Part shown: piece after piece, positions 46,095 through 57,098 of the stretch
Layout: each line of letters begins with the position of its first letter
Position numbering within the stretch: the stretch's first letter is position 1
Assembly (NCBI RefSeq): GCF_027943255.1
Contig: NC_072895.1
Location: forward strand, 84,260,001-84,324,000
Direction: 5' to 3'
DNA length: 64,000 nt
Source: Anastrepha obliqua
Taxonomy: Eukaryota; Arthropoda; Insecta; Diptera; Tephritidae
Position numbers and translations under genes: made by a program
Notes under the pieces: model-generated
Told to the model about the DNA's origin: nothing
The model's input: the letters and a program-made list of their open reading frames with translations, nothing else
Databases searched by the model: none

Positions 46095-46735
46095 TCTTCT
46101 TCTTTTTGATTGGCGGGATAACCGCTTAAGCGATTTTGACCGAGTTTAAGAAAGCGCTTAAGTCCTCTTTCCTCATACTAAGCGGCACACCAAGTGAAGC
46201 TAAGTGCTTCTCCACCTAATCCTTCCAACGCAAAGTAGGCCTTCTTCCAATGCCACCATCAGCTGGTACCACATCGAATACTCTCAGAGCCAGAGCGTTT
46301 GTATCTACATGACGGGCAATATGATCTAGCCAGCGGAGCCACTGGATCTTTATTCGCTGTGCTAAATCCTTGTCGCCGTAAAGCTCATACAGGTCATCCT
46401 TCCTTCGCCTGCTATACTCGGCGTTGCCAAAGTGCAAAGGTAGAAAAATCTACCGCAGAGTCTTTCTCCCAAATACTCCAAGGGACGTTTCATGTTGTTG
46501 TTGTTGTAGCAACATAAACATTCCCCATACATATACGGGGAATGCTCCTGAAGTGAAAGTCCTTGGCCGGATGTAAATCCGGGTTGTTCCGGTTACGTAG
46601 AACCGACTGTCGTGGGAACGAGGAACGGCTCATCGGCTATTGCCATCGTTCAAGCTTCTGCGTCTACAATAGGGCGGACTTGATGAGGGATTTATAAAGG
46701 TCGGATGATTAGGCTTTGATTTTGACCACTTAGCC
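46095..46735 (-). pseudogene. RTE retrotransposon 3' fragment, split by a LINE tail
   Basis: Minus frame 46216-46437 reads NAEYSRRRKDDLYELYGDKD and KIQWLRWLDHIAR, matching residues about 440-480 of the RTE protein at 26314. Sequence from 46634 to about 46720 continues the match (GCAGAAGCTTGAACGATG on the minus strand). The two halves are separated by the 127-bp insertion at 46494-46620. The 3' end has the same AAG-type tail as the copy at 26286. Confidence 0.8.
46494..46624 (-). mobile_element. LINE 3' tail insertion with hairpin and CAA tail
   Basis: On the minus strand this begins CGTTCCCACGACAGTCGGTT and ends CTACAACAACAACAACATG. Flanking ACGTTTCAT (46485-46493) and ACGGCTCAT (46625-46633) are a diverged duplication. 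Just inside the tail, CATTCCCC...GGGGAATG (46519-46544) can form a perfect 8-bp stem with a 10-base loop. Fragments of the same tail occur at 5149, 20498 and about 51922. Confidence 0.7.
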
Positions 46736-46924
46736 ATACACCAAGTAAATGTGGATCAGAGTTTATTCAATTCAACAGATCCTGAGTGATGCTTATACCA
46801 AGTTTTTTCTTTTTCTTTATTTACCAATACGATTTCTAATGCGGGGGGTCACACAATTCTATAGATAAAATATTTCACTTATAACAATAATTACATTTGA
46901 AAAATTATAGCACTTTAAAAATAA

Positions 46925-47070
46925 TTAACACGTTCACGCCGGCGCGTACCACTGATGGCCCGCACAAGATTGCTTCATGGGGCGGCGTGTACCACCGGTG
47001 GCCCGCACAAGATTGCGTCATCTGGTAGCGCGTACCACCAATGGTACTTTACTAGACGGTACCTATGAGA
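46925..47070. repeat. Short tandem repeat of about 44 bp beside TTAA
   Basis: GGCGCGTACCACTGATGGCC, GGCGTGTACCACCGGTGGCC and AGCGCGTACCACCAATGG start at about 46940, 46983 and 47027; two units share CGCACAAGATTGC. The block starts AATTAACACGTTCACGCCGG, so a TTAA-flanked transposon end is possible, but no partner end was found. Confidence 0.5.
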
Positions 47071-47659
47071 TGAGATGCCATAAACGACTTCCCTTACATA
47101 CAAATTTTGTTTTATGCCCTGCAATCGCTCCATAACATTTAACAATAATTTTAACTGTTAAAAACGAAAAATGACTGACCGAAGCTGCTTTCGATTCACC
47201 TAAGGCCAATCCACAGCCACAAAAGGGGACTTCACTATAGCAGCTGAATTGTTTTTGTTTTTCTTGCGGGTTGCCGGTTTGAATGTAAAAGTATTCTACT
47301 TCCTTGTTGTTGCTTTATTTGTTTGTTTGCATTCTCATTGAAATTTTGACATTCAAATCACCAAATTACAAAAACCAAATGTTGTTGAGGCTCTAGGGAA
47401 GTCACCTTCTATGAATTCGGCTTAGATTCAGCACTTCTCTGCTCCTTAGAGATTTCCGAAAAATTTTATGTGAAAGCAGCAACAGTCTCGCGATTTTCAA
47501 GAAACTTTGTTCTTAGCCCCTTGGCTCGCAAGAGACATGCTTCCGTGCGATCAGTGCTTCCAAGTATAGGTATATAAGGATGTTTCCCGGATTATGCTTA
47601 TTCATAAAAAAACCTCTTACTCTTACCATCATTGTCCATTTGTATATTTTTAAATGCAC
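47071..47659. other. Intergenic DNA, nothing recognised
   Basis: No gene-like frame. Confidence 0.45.
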
Positions 47660-48740
47660 AGGGCCCGGCACTCGAAGTGTAACCAATTAAAAAGGCCATA
47701 AATTTAGTTTGGAAAATTACTTTTATTCAATTCAAAGTAAAAAATGTGTGAAAATAATACAATACAAAATTAAGACTCAATTTACTTTTGCTCGATATGA
47801 CCACCTTTTGCCTTGAGACGGTGCAGACACGAACCGCAAGCTTTTTTCAGCGCCTCGAGACTGGTAAATCTTTTAGTTCAAACTTTGCTCTCCAAAATGG
47901 CACAAAGAGAATAATCCATCGGATTCGCGTCGGATGAATTTGAGAGCCATTGTGTGGACGTTATGAAGTTCGAAACGTTGTTTTTTTGCCATTCTTGGTT
48001 CACTCGAGCTTTGTGAGACGGTGCCGAGTCCTGTTGAAACGTCCATGGCCTGTCACCGAAATGTTTGTCTGCCCACGGCTTCAAAGCAACATCCAGAATA
48101 CTTTGCCGATAATATTTCGCATTTACCTTGACGCCAGGGTCGATGAAAACGATTTGAGGGCGCCCATCTGCGGTTGCAGCGGCCTAACCATTACCTGTGG
48201 CGGGTGCAGCCTCCTGGTGGCCAATCGATGAGTCAAATTCTCGTCGGTTAAAAGAACCCTATCGTTTTGGGAGTTAACGAATTGCTCAATTCGAAACATT
48301 TTCTCGTCAGAAAACAGAATGTTCGGAAAGGTACCGCTTTCGGCCAAGCGAAGCAACTCCTTCGCTCTTTCTGACTGACTTGTTGCTGCTTTGGTGTGAC
48401 ATCATGCGCCTTTTGATTCTTGTAAGGCTTGACTTTGGATCTTGTAAGGCTTGATCATTTTTATTTTTTAGTATGCGGCGGATGCTACGGTCAGATATTT
48501 TCAGTTCTTTCGCCATTAGATTGGCACTTCGTCGGGGGTCGGGGATTTCGCTCAAGTCGCTTCTTTACTTTTAAAGGTGCTCGAGCTCACGAACAATCGC
48601 TGTTTTTGTTCACCACTCGCTGGGTGCTAAATGAATCGAAAGCAGCTCACGTCAACATAAGTGGGGGAAATGTTTGATAACATAACAAAAGAAAAAACTC
48701 GAAAATCGAAATTGGAGCCACCTATTTCAATAAACTTCTG
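47660..48740 (-). pseudogene. DD37D (maT-type) transposase, frameshifted
   Basis: Reading the minus strand: a helix-turn-helix frame (48307-48555) with ISDRSIRRILKN; then 48123-48356 with the first catalytic Asp in NILFSDEKMFRIEQFVNSQN; then 47878-48084 with FQQDSAPSHKARVNQEWQKN (second Asp) and SDANPMDYSL (third Asp). There are 37 residues between the last two Asp, as in the maT group of Tc1/mariner. The protein ends near LESKV. At least two frameshifts separate the parts. Terminal repeats could not be fixed. Confidence 0.8.
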
Positions 48741-49587
48741 ACATTATGCATGTATGTGTGTATGTATGTATGCATATATGAATACTTCTTACTCAATAAA
48801 AAGCCGATTAGATTTCCTATTATCAAAGCATTTTTTTAAAGCAAATGTTTTCTAGGCATTTAGTTAAATCTATTTTCAACGCCAAAGGGCTCTATTTATA
48901 GGCCTGCAAATTTAAAGTACTGTTTGTTTAGCTGCACTGCTAATTCTACTTTTTCATTTTTTATTACTAATTGCCATGTTTACCGTTGATGAAAGCACAT
49001 GTTTCCTGTCATTAGTAAGTGCTTATTTGCTTGCAAACATATGAAATGAAAAAATAGTGTGAGAACTTTCGTTTGCAAAACTTTTTACACAGTAAAGTGC
49101 GAATATTTGCATTTTCAGTGATTATTTATTAAAGCCATTACTTTTACGCACCTTTTTCCGCTCAACCTATTCGAATTTTAGCAGGGAGGCGAGTGATAAT
49201 GCGACAACAAAATATGATAGGAACTCTTGAAAATACTGGACAAACGCTTGGTTTTTACAAATAATCAGGTAATTAGTGGAGAAAGGTTCAAGAACATAGA
49301 ACTATCGGCGAGCGAAGCCATAAAAGTAAAAATTTTGATTTCTGTTGTCTGTCTGTAATTTCATCTTTTAAAAGAGAACCTTTGTTTGAAGTAAATGCTA
49401 ATCAGTTGATGCCTCCAGCTTGTTTGCATTTACACACTGTTGCTGCTTGTCAGTATTTAATAGCGTCTACCATACATAATTAAAAAAATTCAAATAAATT
49501 TCTGAAGTATAAATATTTCTATAAATAAAATAATAAAAAATAGACAAAATATCAATGGATTAGTTCGTCGTGTAAGGATTTTTTTTT
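48741..49587. other. AT-rich spacer
   Basis: TATG microsatellite near 48750-48775. No gene recognised. Confidence 0.5.
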
Positions 49588-50733
49588 TTGACGTGATAAC
49601 GTCTTATAATTCGATTTAGCCGGCTGCACGCACGAAAAAATGTGTCGTTACCTTGCTCATTAGGCGTTACCTTGCTCATTTGTCCTTACCTTGCTCATTG
49701 TCGTTACCTTGAATGAACTGCAAGCGAAAGCGCGGAACGAACGACAAAGCAAACAAAGCAAGCGAACGGCAACGTTCGACATCTTGCTCTCTCCTACTTA
49801 AGTGAGCGTATATATGTATGTATATGCGCATATGTACATATATAAATTCACGTATTTGTATTTGCATATGCCTTCTTATTGATTATTATTAATTTGATTT
49901 ACTTGAAGAATTTAAAATAAAACCAAGTTTGTTAATAATACCTGTTGTTTTAATGTTATTATTATTAATTTTTTTATTATATATGAAGGAAAAAATGTAT
50001 GGTAATATTTACCACATACCTTATAAGATATGTTGTATACTAATATATGTATATAAACATGCATATACATATACAATTTCGTGCAATTTTCAAAAAGAAC
50101 AAATCTATATGTAAAGATGCATACAAATCATATGGACATATCAAATATACGAATCTATTCCGTACGCAAGCAAATGTAAGCTAATGTGCTTGAACTGCAA
50201 GCGAGAGCGCGGAACGAACGACAAAGAGCACAATCGGCCCCCGCGTTCGGCAACGTTCGACATCTGGCTCTGTCCTACTTGAGTGAGCATATATATGTAT
50301 GTATATGTATGTATATGCGCATTTGTATATAAATTCACACACTTGTATTTGCATATGCCTTCTTCCTGTGTGCATGGTAATGAACCATTTCTCTGTTGAG
50401 AATAGGACGATGATAGAAAAAGTAGGAAGTGAAAGGGAGTGTTTCGATTGTAAAGTGTCTTGAAAAATGCAAATCGATGATGGTTCCTCTTAGTGTTGTT
50501 GACTTATTAACGTCTGATGCACAATCGAAATTGAAGATATCTTTCATGAATTTGATAAATGTTTCGTCATTTTTCACGTTTGTGTAAATGTAACTTGACC
50601 TATTCCATTGCAATTCCATTTACCTCCTCCTCTATATCCATACAAAATATCTATCAAACAAATAAAATTAAAATTTTGTTGTGAAAATTGCAACCATTCC
50701 ATCAATATTTTCTTATGACGTTATCACGTTAAA
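49588..50733. mobile_element. Unclassified inverted-repeat element with internal repeats
   Basis: Facing termini share about 20 bp: TTTGACGTGATAACGTCTTA at 49588 and, reversed, TTTAACGTGATAACGTCATA ending at 50733. Inside the left end, GTTACCTTGCTCATT is repeated (49640-49706, four units with the last partial). A segment of about 160 bp (GAACTGCAAGCGAAAGCGCG to CATATGCCTTCTT) occurs twice in direct orientation, at 49715 and 50192. On the minus strand, frame 50335-50619 (94 codons) has STTLRGTIIDLHFSRH and SYFFYHRPIL, which resembles from memory the end of an endonuclease domain linked to some Helentron-type helicases. The superfamily is uncertain. Confidence 0.6.
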
Positions 50734-51319
50734 CTATCGTCAGTAAACCGACTTTACAGACAACCTCTTTTTTTAACATAAAACTTTGGATGGTTCAGGA
50801 ACTATAAAAAATAAAATTTTAAGTTATATTCAACTATACCTACAACCAACAGCACACTGACATACCTAATTTATCTGTTATATTTTCAGTGGAGCACCGC
50901 AAAAACGCATGCCAAATGCACTTCTCAAATAGCAGCTATGGGAGTAGTAGCAGAGCAACAGAACCGAGACCAGTAGCGGTAGCTGAAGAACGCATTAATA
51001 ATTTCGCAAATGCCGCTCCGACCAATTCCAAGTTCTTTACTACTACTCCAATTACAGAGACTTGACTATTGACTATTGCTCTGAGCTACTAGCAGTAATG
51101 AAACGTAGCTTGGAGCGGAGCAAAACAGTTAATCTCGCGTTTTGCGCCACCTGATCCACTACTCACTCATCTGTTCAAATTCAGAATAGTAACGAGAGCA
51201 ATACCTGCAGTATCCACGACAAAAAAAACGTATTAACTCTTTCCGGAAGTGACCCTATGCCCAAGCAATGCCCTAGAAATATTTGAATTAGCAATGTCAA
51301 ATAACTCGATTTTCCTGAA
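50734..51319. other. Intergenic DNA, nothing recognised
   Basis: Contains small inverted motifs such as GGAGTAGTAG/CTACTACTCC (50941 and 51040) but no clear element. Confidence 0.45.
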
Positions 51320-51915
51320 ATTGTATGTTGTTGTTGTAATTGTTACTTTGCCCTGTCGGTGTAGTATAATCACCGGTCGTGTTCGTCTATCTCATCTAAC
51401 GGTAGGCCCGTGAAACTTGCTGCTTCGACAGGTTGGGTCCACAGGGAGAGGGGTGTTAGATGAGTGGGTTTGATGGGGCATGTGAAAAGGTGATTAGTGT
51501 CGTGCGGGTTGCCTTCACATGCCGGACATACTTATGTATGTTGGGTATGTCGGAGTGAATTCTGGAAAGGTAAAAGTTTAACCTGCTATAGTATCCAGAA
51601 CGTAATTGTGAAATATTATTATTGTAATATTTGTCATACAAGCATATTATTCTGTAAACTAAGTCTTAAAACCGTAATAAATACTCAAATAAACTTAAAA
51701 AAGTAAGTGTCTCCTGATGAATGTCATTTGTAGACTGTCTGTGCACTGTCCGATCCAGTAATTGTCGGTCTATTTTGTCCTGGACCTCATCCGCGTAATT
51801 GAGGAGGTGCCTCCTGCCGTGCCTGGGAGGCGACCTGTGTAATAATGGGTGGACCTGCGGTAATACCCTAACAGGGACTGCTTTCTGAGCAGTTTATTAT
51901 GACCCTTTACAGGAA
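51320..51915 (-). pseudogene. Jockey/CR1-like LINE 3' end
   Basis: Minus frame 51456-51641 has SQLRSGYYSRLNFYLSRIHS and DIPNIHKYVRHVKATRTT, the C-terminal zinc-finger region with its cysteines lost. Upstream on the minus strand (51700-51915) is a decayed NKLLRKQSLLGYYR segment. The low-coordinate end carries the CAA tail (TTGTTGTTGTAATTG at 51328). Confidence 0.75.
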
Positions 51916-51961
51916 GCATTCCCATAGCAGCCGGTTCTACGTTACATTCGGCGAATTTATT

Positions 51962-52114
51962 AAAGGTGGAGTTGGTAAATCAGCTGATTTGTTTTTTTTT
52001 CGCTGTGTCGCTGTAGCTGTCAGCGAATTATTTTTTTGTTTTCTACTTCGCCAATACCTCGCCGTGACAATCAAACGTACAAAACATTGTTGTTGGTCTA
52101 GTGCCACCACCTTT
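51962..52114 (-). mobile_element. MITE, AAAGGTGG family, copy 2
   Basis: Reverse-complement copy of 42029-42196: starts AAAGGTGGAGTTGGTAAATC and ends ACTAGACCAACAACAATGTT-like (reverse). Length 153 bp. It inserted next to a fragment of LINE tail (CCGGTTCTACGTTAC near 51931). Confidence 0.75.
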
Positions 52115-52156
52115 AGGTAGGAATAGGGATATGACGGCTAAATAACAACAAAGCTT

Positions 52157-52660
52157 TCGGCTGAACTATTCAAACATGGCGGCGACAAGCAGGTAAGTTG
52201 CTTCTATGCAAAATATGGTCGGATGAAAGCATGGCTGCCGATTGGAATTTAAGTGTGCCCTGCCCTATCCATAAGGCAATCCTGCAATCTGTGCCAATTA
52301 CCACGAAATTAGTCTTCTAAACATTGCGTACAAAATGCTATCAAGTTTATTGTGTGAAGGGCTGAAGCCTGTGCAAGAAGACTTTGTTCCATATCCACGT
52401 CACCGTCAGAATTGAGAAAGACCTCTCCGAGCCATTTGATACCTAACCAGGTTGTGACTCGCTGTTGTGTGACTTCTTTTATCTGATGCTCGAAAATATT
52501 GTAAAATAGCTGACGTATGCCGATGATATTGACAGTATCGGTCTTAACAACCGCGTTGTTAGTTCTGCCTTTTCCAAACTGGATAAGGAAGCAAAGAGAA
52601 TGGTGGTGAAGGCGGACAATACGAAGTATCTCCTGTCATCAACCGTCGGCACATTCACGT
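52157..52660 (+). pseudogene. RTE reverse transcriptase remnant
   Basis: Matches the protein at 26314 through frameshifts and deletions: AELFKHGGDKQ (52160), WSDESMPADWNLSVPCPIHK (52220-52275), IEKDLSEPFDT (52410), CDSLLCDFFYLMLENIV (52455), LTYADDIDSIGLNNRVVSSA (52510-52565), FSKLDKEAKRM and TKYLLSS (52640). The region between the palm motifs is deleted. Confidence 0.82.
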
Positions 52661-52805
52661 ATTTCGGCATTTTCTTTGGAACTTTAGTTTAATGCCGCCT
52701 CCGAACAGGAAATGGTTTTTAATGATTAACTTTTCCATGAAAGATTCGACGTTAGCCATTGCCGACCGAGGGGCGACCGCTATTGAAAAAAACCCCTGTG
52801 TCATA
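52661..52805 (-). mobile_element. SINE fragment (copy 5)
   Basis: On the minus strand, CGGTCGCCCCTCGGTCGGCA-like sequence (GCGGTCGCCCCTCGGTCGGC at 52785-52766) and a partial ...TCCGAAC body match the SINE at 2690-2760. It is only about 110 bp and eroded. Confidence 0.55.
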
Positions 52806-55800
52806 GGCCCTACATACATAAATTTCATATTATTGAGATCGATAGAAAACCATGTCCACTTTTTAACAGGTTAATACTAAATTCCCATCCGTCCGTCTGA
52901 TGTTACCAGCTAGAACTCGTTTTGCCCATGAGTTTGTTTAATTTAAAAATTTCAAACCAGTTAACCCAAATTAAACTTTACTAAAATGGGCGTGGGTTAT
53001 AAACAAAGAAATGTTCACCAAAATTGAAAACTTATTAAATTTAAAGAATTCTGGGTGTTCAGTTTTGTAAGCCATTAAATTTTGCTGGTTGCCTAAATTC
53101 ACGTTATTTTTTTATTATATAATATTTTTCTTGCTCGCAATTTTTTTTTTCATGTGGATAAATTTTCGCAGCCCGCCAACCAAAATTCATAAATTGATCT
53201 GAATTTTCAGGTACCTGAATTTAACATATTTCTATTATAGCGAACGGCTTGAGCTTCGATTTATGGATGTCACCTTTTAAAAGGAAGTCTCGAACAGGAC
53301 GAAAAAAGAAGGTTTTAAGAAAGAAAGGTTTTAAAAAATATATCCAACGGTGGGTTAAACTGGCACAATACTACACAAAAATTGAATGGGCTACAAAACT
53401 GAGTACCAGAATTTTTATAAAAATTTTGACTTCAAAATTTAAAATTTTGATAATAATTTGTTGAGTTTTTTAGATTTTGTGCATAGCTTGAAACTTTCAG
53501 TTATATGGTTATTGTGGTGGTATATAAGCCAATAAAAAAATGTATTTAAAAAATAAATAGTTAAAACTATTATTTTGGCCGTGAGTGTACGAGCTAGGGT
53601 AAACAAATATTCCTTCAATATTTCGTAGGGTGGAGTGCGATGGAGTTTCTTTCAGTGTTTTTAATTAACTTTTTTTTCTGGCAAAATGATATTTTAAAAT
53701 TTAGAAATTTACTGAAGAAATAACATAATTAGAGATGGGCAATCGAATCAGTTTAGTTGTATGTCAACGTGATGCCAAAATAATATTTTCCCGTTGCAGC
53801 CGAAGGTGTCTGCTTGTTCTGCTTAGTGAGATAGCTTAATATTACTTGTGTTCACCTAAGATAACATCACCAGTCAGCTCTTCTATCCATTTGGAAAATA
53901 TTATAAAAAATGTGTACATTTTGCACAAAATACGCAAGTTTGTACTGCATGTGCTGCTAATCTAAATTGCTCGGATTACCCATACAAAATTTCTCTCCCA
54001 AAATCCCAAATATAAAATAATCCTAGATAATAACTATACCTTTTCACATACAACCCTGTGTTTTCTGTGTTATAGATAATAATTTTTACGCGTGTAAAGA
54101 GAAACCTCAAAGTAAAGACTAAATAAAATGGAAGCCGGCAAAGGAAACCGGTTTGTAGACATAAATCTAATAAAATGTTTGTTACTAGTAGCCAATTTCC
54201 CAATTAAATTAGCTATCCCTTCTACTTGTATTTTCTTCTTGAATAATTAAACAAGGAAAAACTTCAAAATATTCCACCAAAGCAATTTCTATGAAGAAAA
54301 ACCTCTCAAAGCAGTATTTACAGCTGATTGTCAATTTTGCAGATAATCTGCCATATATGAACGGGTAGATTAATTTCGTGGATTTATTGCTAATTACCGC
54401 ATATGTGAACGTGCTTTTATTATTCTAAAATTCTCACACCACAGCCTCTTTGCTCTCTTAGAAAGTGTTGAAAACGCAAGAATGATGGAAACAAGATTGC
54501 GCCCATCAGAGAGTGCGTGACGCCGCATTAACTGAGTTATGCAGTGTTGCCAACCATTTGCTCTTCGCAATAAGTTTAGAGCTTTTTTATGCCCAAAATG
54601 CGAAAATTTTTAAATTTGGTGTTTACTTCTTTTTTTTAATTTAAAGCTACCGAAACTGTAAGTCAAAAACAAAACTGTATTACGAAACAAAAGAATGTCA
54701 CTCTGAGAAGATTTTAGTGTTAATGAAAATTTGTTGTTTTGGAAGTGAAAATTAAACTTTTTATTCCTTTTGAGGTTGTTAGAATATTAAATATTCTTCT
54801 CTCAACTCTTCTTAACATTGAAAACCTTTTTACACATTTTCACACTATTTGTCACGCATATAAAGTTCTTTAGGTAAAAAATGTGGTATTTTATTTATTA
54901 TTTAAAAATGGGCATTTTAGTGCGTTTTTATATTCAAATCTAGGCAACACTGCGATAGAGAGAGAGAGATTTGACTGCTGAAAGAGAAGAACACCAACAA
55001 TAACCGCAATGGGGGGCAATGCGACCAGATGTTGATAAAAAGTAAAGCTAAATAAGACTGAGGGAATTATTGAACTATGATACTCGTAATTAAAAAAAAA
55101 AATTTATATTTTACAAAATTATAAACATTACGTTTTAATTAGAACAGGCCAGAAAAATATCATGAAAAAAGAACTAAAACTCCGAGCCTAAATAACAAAA
55201 ATAAGTTAAATCAAGTTACGAAAATGGTAATCTGGCCATACTGGTCAACAACGTCACTCATTGTCAAATTTAAATATAAAGGTGCTGGCCTAATGCAGGC
55301 TGGTTTTACTTGCTGTAATTGTTTGGCGTGGCTTTGAAAATATATATGGCCAGATGGGCGCTTTGAACGCTGTCGTAACAGTCAGATGATTCGTAAAAGG
55401 AAAAACAAAACAGGGATGTTAACATTATAATAATACATAATACATCTTTGGATCATAATGTTAACTAAAACTGTGAACAAATAATGGTAATTTTTCTTTG
55501 TAGTTTAATACGCCAATCACGCCAACGCCGAAAGTTTTGGAGCGCGAATTTAACACCATTAATTGAATAAAGAAAGTGAGCACTTAAGAATGTCTACATA
55601 TATATTTACGTGTAGGCATATTTTTTGTAAAATGAAGTGAAGGTTAGCAGAAATTTCATTTTAATGCGCCAAATTAGAGAGAATTTGCTTATGGCATTCA
55701 TAGGTTACCAAAGGAAAACTGTTCAGAAGCCTTACCTAAAATCTTCCACAAGTTTCTTTAAGCAATTCATTAGACTTTATGTGAAACTACAGCTAACTCA

Positions 55801-56054
55801 ACAATAACAATTTTATTTTTTATATAATAGACATATACTATACATAATAATTCGAAATATATATAATACTTCGATTAACAAAATGTATAGAATTTATTTC
55901 TTTTACTAATTTAATAAAATTTCGATCTGGCATTCTTGTGTACTTTTCATATAGCGTGGCATCCCCATATTACTAATCAGCTGAGAGTGGTTTGTTTGTT
56001 TATTTCCACATCAAGCAACAGTTGTGTGCATTTATTTGAATTCAATAGTAGAGT
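52806..56054. other. AT-rich intergenic DNA, no element recognised
   Basis: More than 3 kb without a coding frame or a repeat I can classify. The 75-codon minus frame at 53976-54203 and the Lys-rich plus frame at 53249-53464 look like composition, not genes. The GAGAGA tract lies at about 54957-54968. Confidence 0.5.
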
Positions 56055-56060
56055 TCAGTC
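56055..56060 (+). promoter_or_regulatory. Possible Inr for Lsm11
   Basis: TCAGTC at 56055-56060 fits the fly initiator TCAKTY, 57 bases before the Lsm11 start codon (A at +1 = 56057). No TATA box or clear DPE was found. Position is inference. Confidence 0.35.
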
Positions 56061-56113
56061 TTAATATACCAAATTAGTCTAGGGAGTTAGTTTGTTTCTC
56101 AAGTTGTCAAGAA

Positions 56114-56926
56114 ATGTCGAAAGATTTGCCAACCATTGAATCTGAGCCAGAATCCACCAGCTCCATGGACAGCGAGTTAGATGTTACCAGCGAAAAGTTT
56201 GATCCCTTGCGCGCTCTGTATGAGCCGGGCTTCGTCATCACCAAGCGGCAACCAAAAGTGATTTACCAAAATATCGCTGCCTTGGAGAGTGCGTACAAAC
56301 GTGTTGGCATTTTGGATCTCGATAAGCCAGCTGCAAAATTAACGAACAAAAATAAGAAAGCGGTCGATAGTGGCACTAATCCGAGCTGCTCCAAGCAACC
56401 GACAATGAACACTGAAGAGGGAGAGCAACGTCGCTTCCAGCCACATCAAATGCCCATAAAAGGAAGCCGCCGTAAGGTGAAGGACATGCATAATATTTTC
56501 ACATATCTCGATGGAGTAACTGGGCCAATGGCATCTTTAAAGCAATCAATAGGAGAGCAACATCGTGTCCGTGTATTGATACGGACCAAAAGCGGAATAC
56601 GCGGAAGTGTGGAAGGGACGCTGATATGTTTTGATAAATTCTGGAATTTATGGCTGCGCAATATAAAGGAAACGTGGCGCCGTCGCAAGTACAAATATGG
56701 TGTAAATAAGATGTGTGGCGAACCAGCAGATTGTACTGAGAGATTGCGTGCACTCGGTATCGAGTTGCCGAGACAGCAAGTGAAGAGTATTAATAGGAAA
56801 ACTGTCGAAATTAGTAGAGAGTTAAAGCAGCTTTTCGTGCGTGGCGAACAAGTGGCTTTAGTGAATATATTGCCACATGGAATAGAAATAAGCAAACCAA
56901 GTACGTTAAAAACTTCTCGCAATTGA
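56114..56926 (+). CDS. Lsm11: U7 snRNA-associated Sm-like protein LSm11
   Basis: Lsm11 replaces an Sm subunit in the U7 snRNP ring and takes part in 3'-end processing of replication-dependent histone pre-mRNAs in the nucleus; its N-terminus recruits FLASH. The 270-residue protein has an acidic Ser-rich start, then EKFDPLRALY (27-36) and NIAALESAYKRVG (53-65), conserved in this family. The Sm1 motif is at about 147-185 (RVRVLIRTKSGIRGSVEGTL and then CFDKFWNLWLRNIKE). A long basic spacer (about 186-235) separates it from Sm2 (about 236-252, LFVRGEQVALVNIL). This split Sm fold is typical of Lsm11. The frame is intronless with a clean start (GAAATGTCG) and no stops. The convergent Pwp1 gene starts its stop 172 bp downstream. 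Expressed product expected. Drosophila Lsm11 is, as I recall, notably shorter. Confidence 0.9.
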   Translation: MSKDLPTIESEPESTSSMDSELDVTSEKFDPLRALYEPGFVITKRQPKVIYQNIAALESAYKRVGILDLDKPAAKLTNKNKKAVDSGTNPSCSKQPTMNTEEGEQRRFQPHQMPIKGSRRKVKDMHNIFTYLDGVTGPMASLKQSIGEQHRVRVLIRTKSGIRGSVEGTLICFDKFWNLWLRNIKETWRRRKYKYGVNKMCGEPADCTERLRALGIELPRQQVKSINRKTVEISRELKQLFVRGEQVALVNILPHGIEISKPSTLKTSRN

Positions 56927-57012
56927 GAAGAATCACTAATACTACTAGGAAGTTGTAGCAAGTTTGTTTGCATAAAAAATTCTATCTTTTTATTTTTTGT
57001 ATAATGGAAAAC

Positions 57013-57018
57013 AATAAA
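57013..57018 (+). terminator. Polyadenylation signal for Lsm11
   Basis: AATAAA at 57013-57018, 87 bp after the Lsm11 stop; a second variant, AATAAAG, lies at 57022. Motif match only. Confidence 0.6.
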
Positions 57019-57073
57019 AATAATAAAGTCTGTTTACACTTTAATAAAAACTGAAATCACTGTCACATTTCTA

Positions 57074-57079
57074 TTTATT
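57074..57079 (-). terminator. Polyadenylation signal for Pwp1
   Basis: AATAAA on the minus strand, 20 bp after the Pwp1 stop. The two convergent genes thus have signals within 66 bp of each other, and their transcripts may overlap slightly. Confidence 0.5.
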
Positions 57080-57098
57080 ATATCTAAATAGGAAGCGT

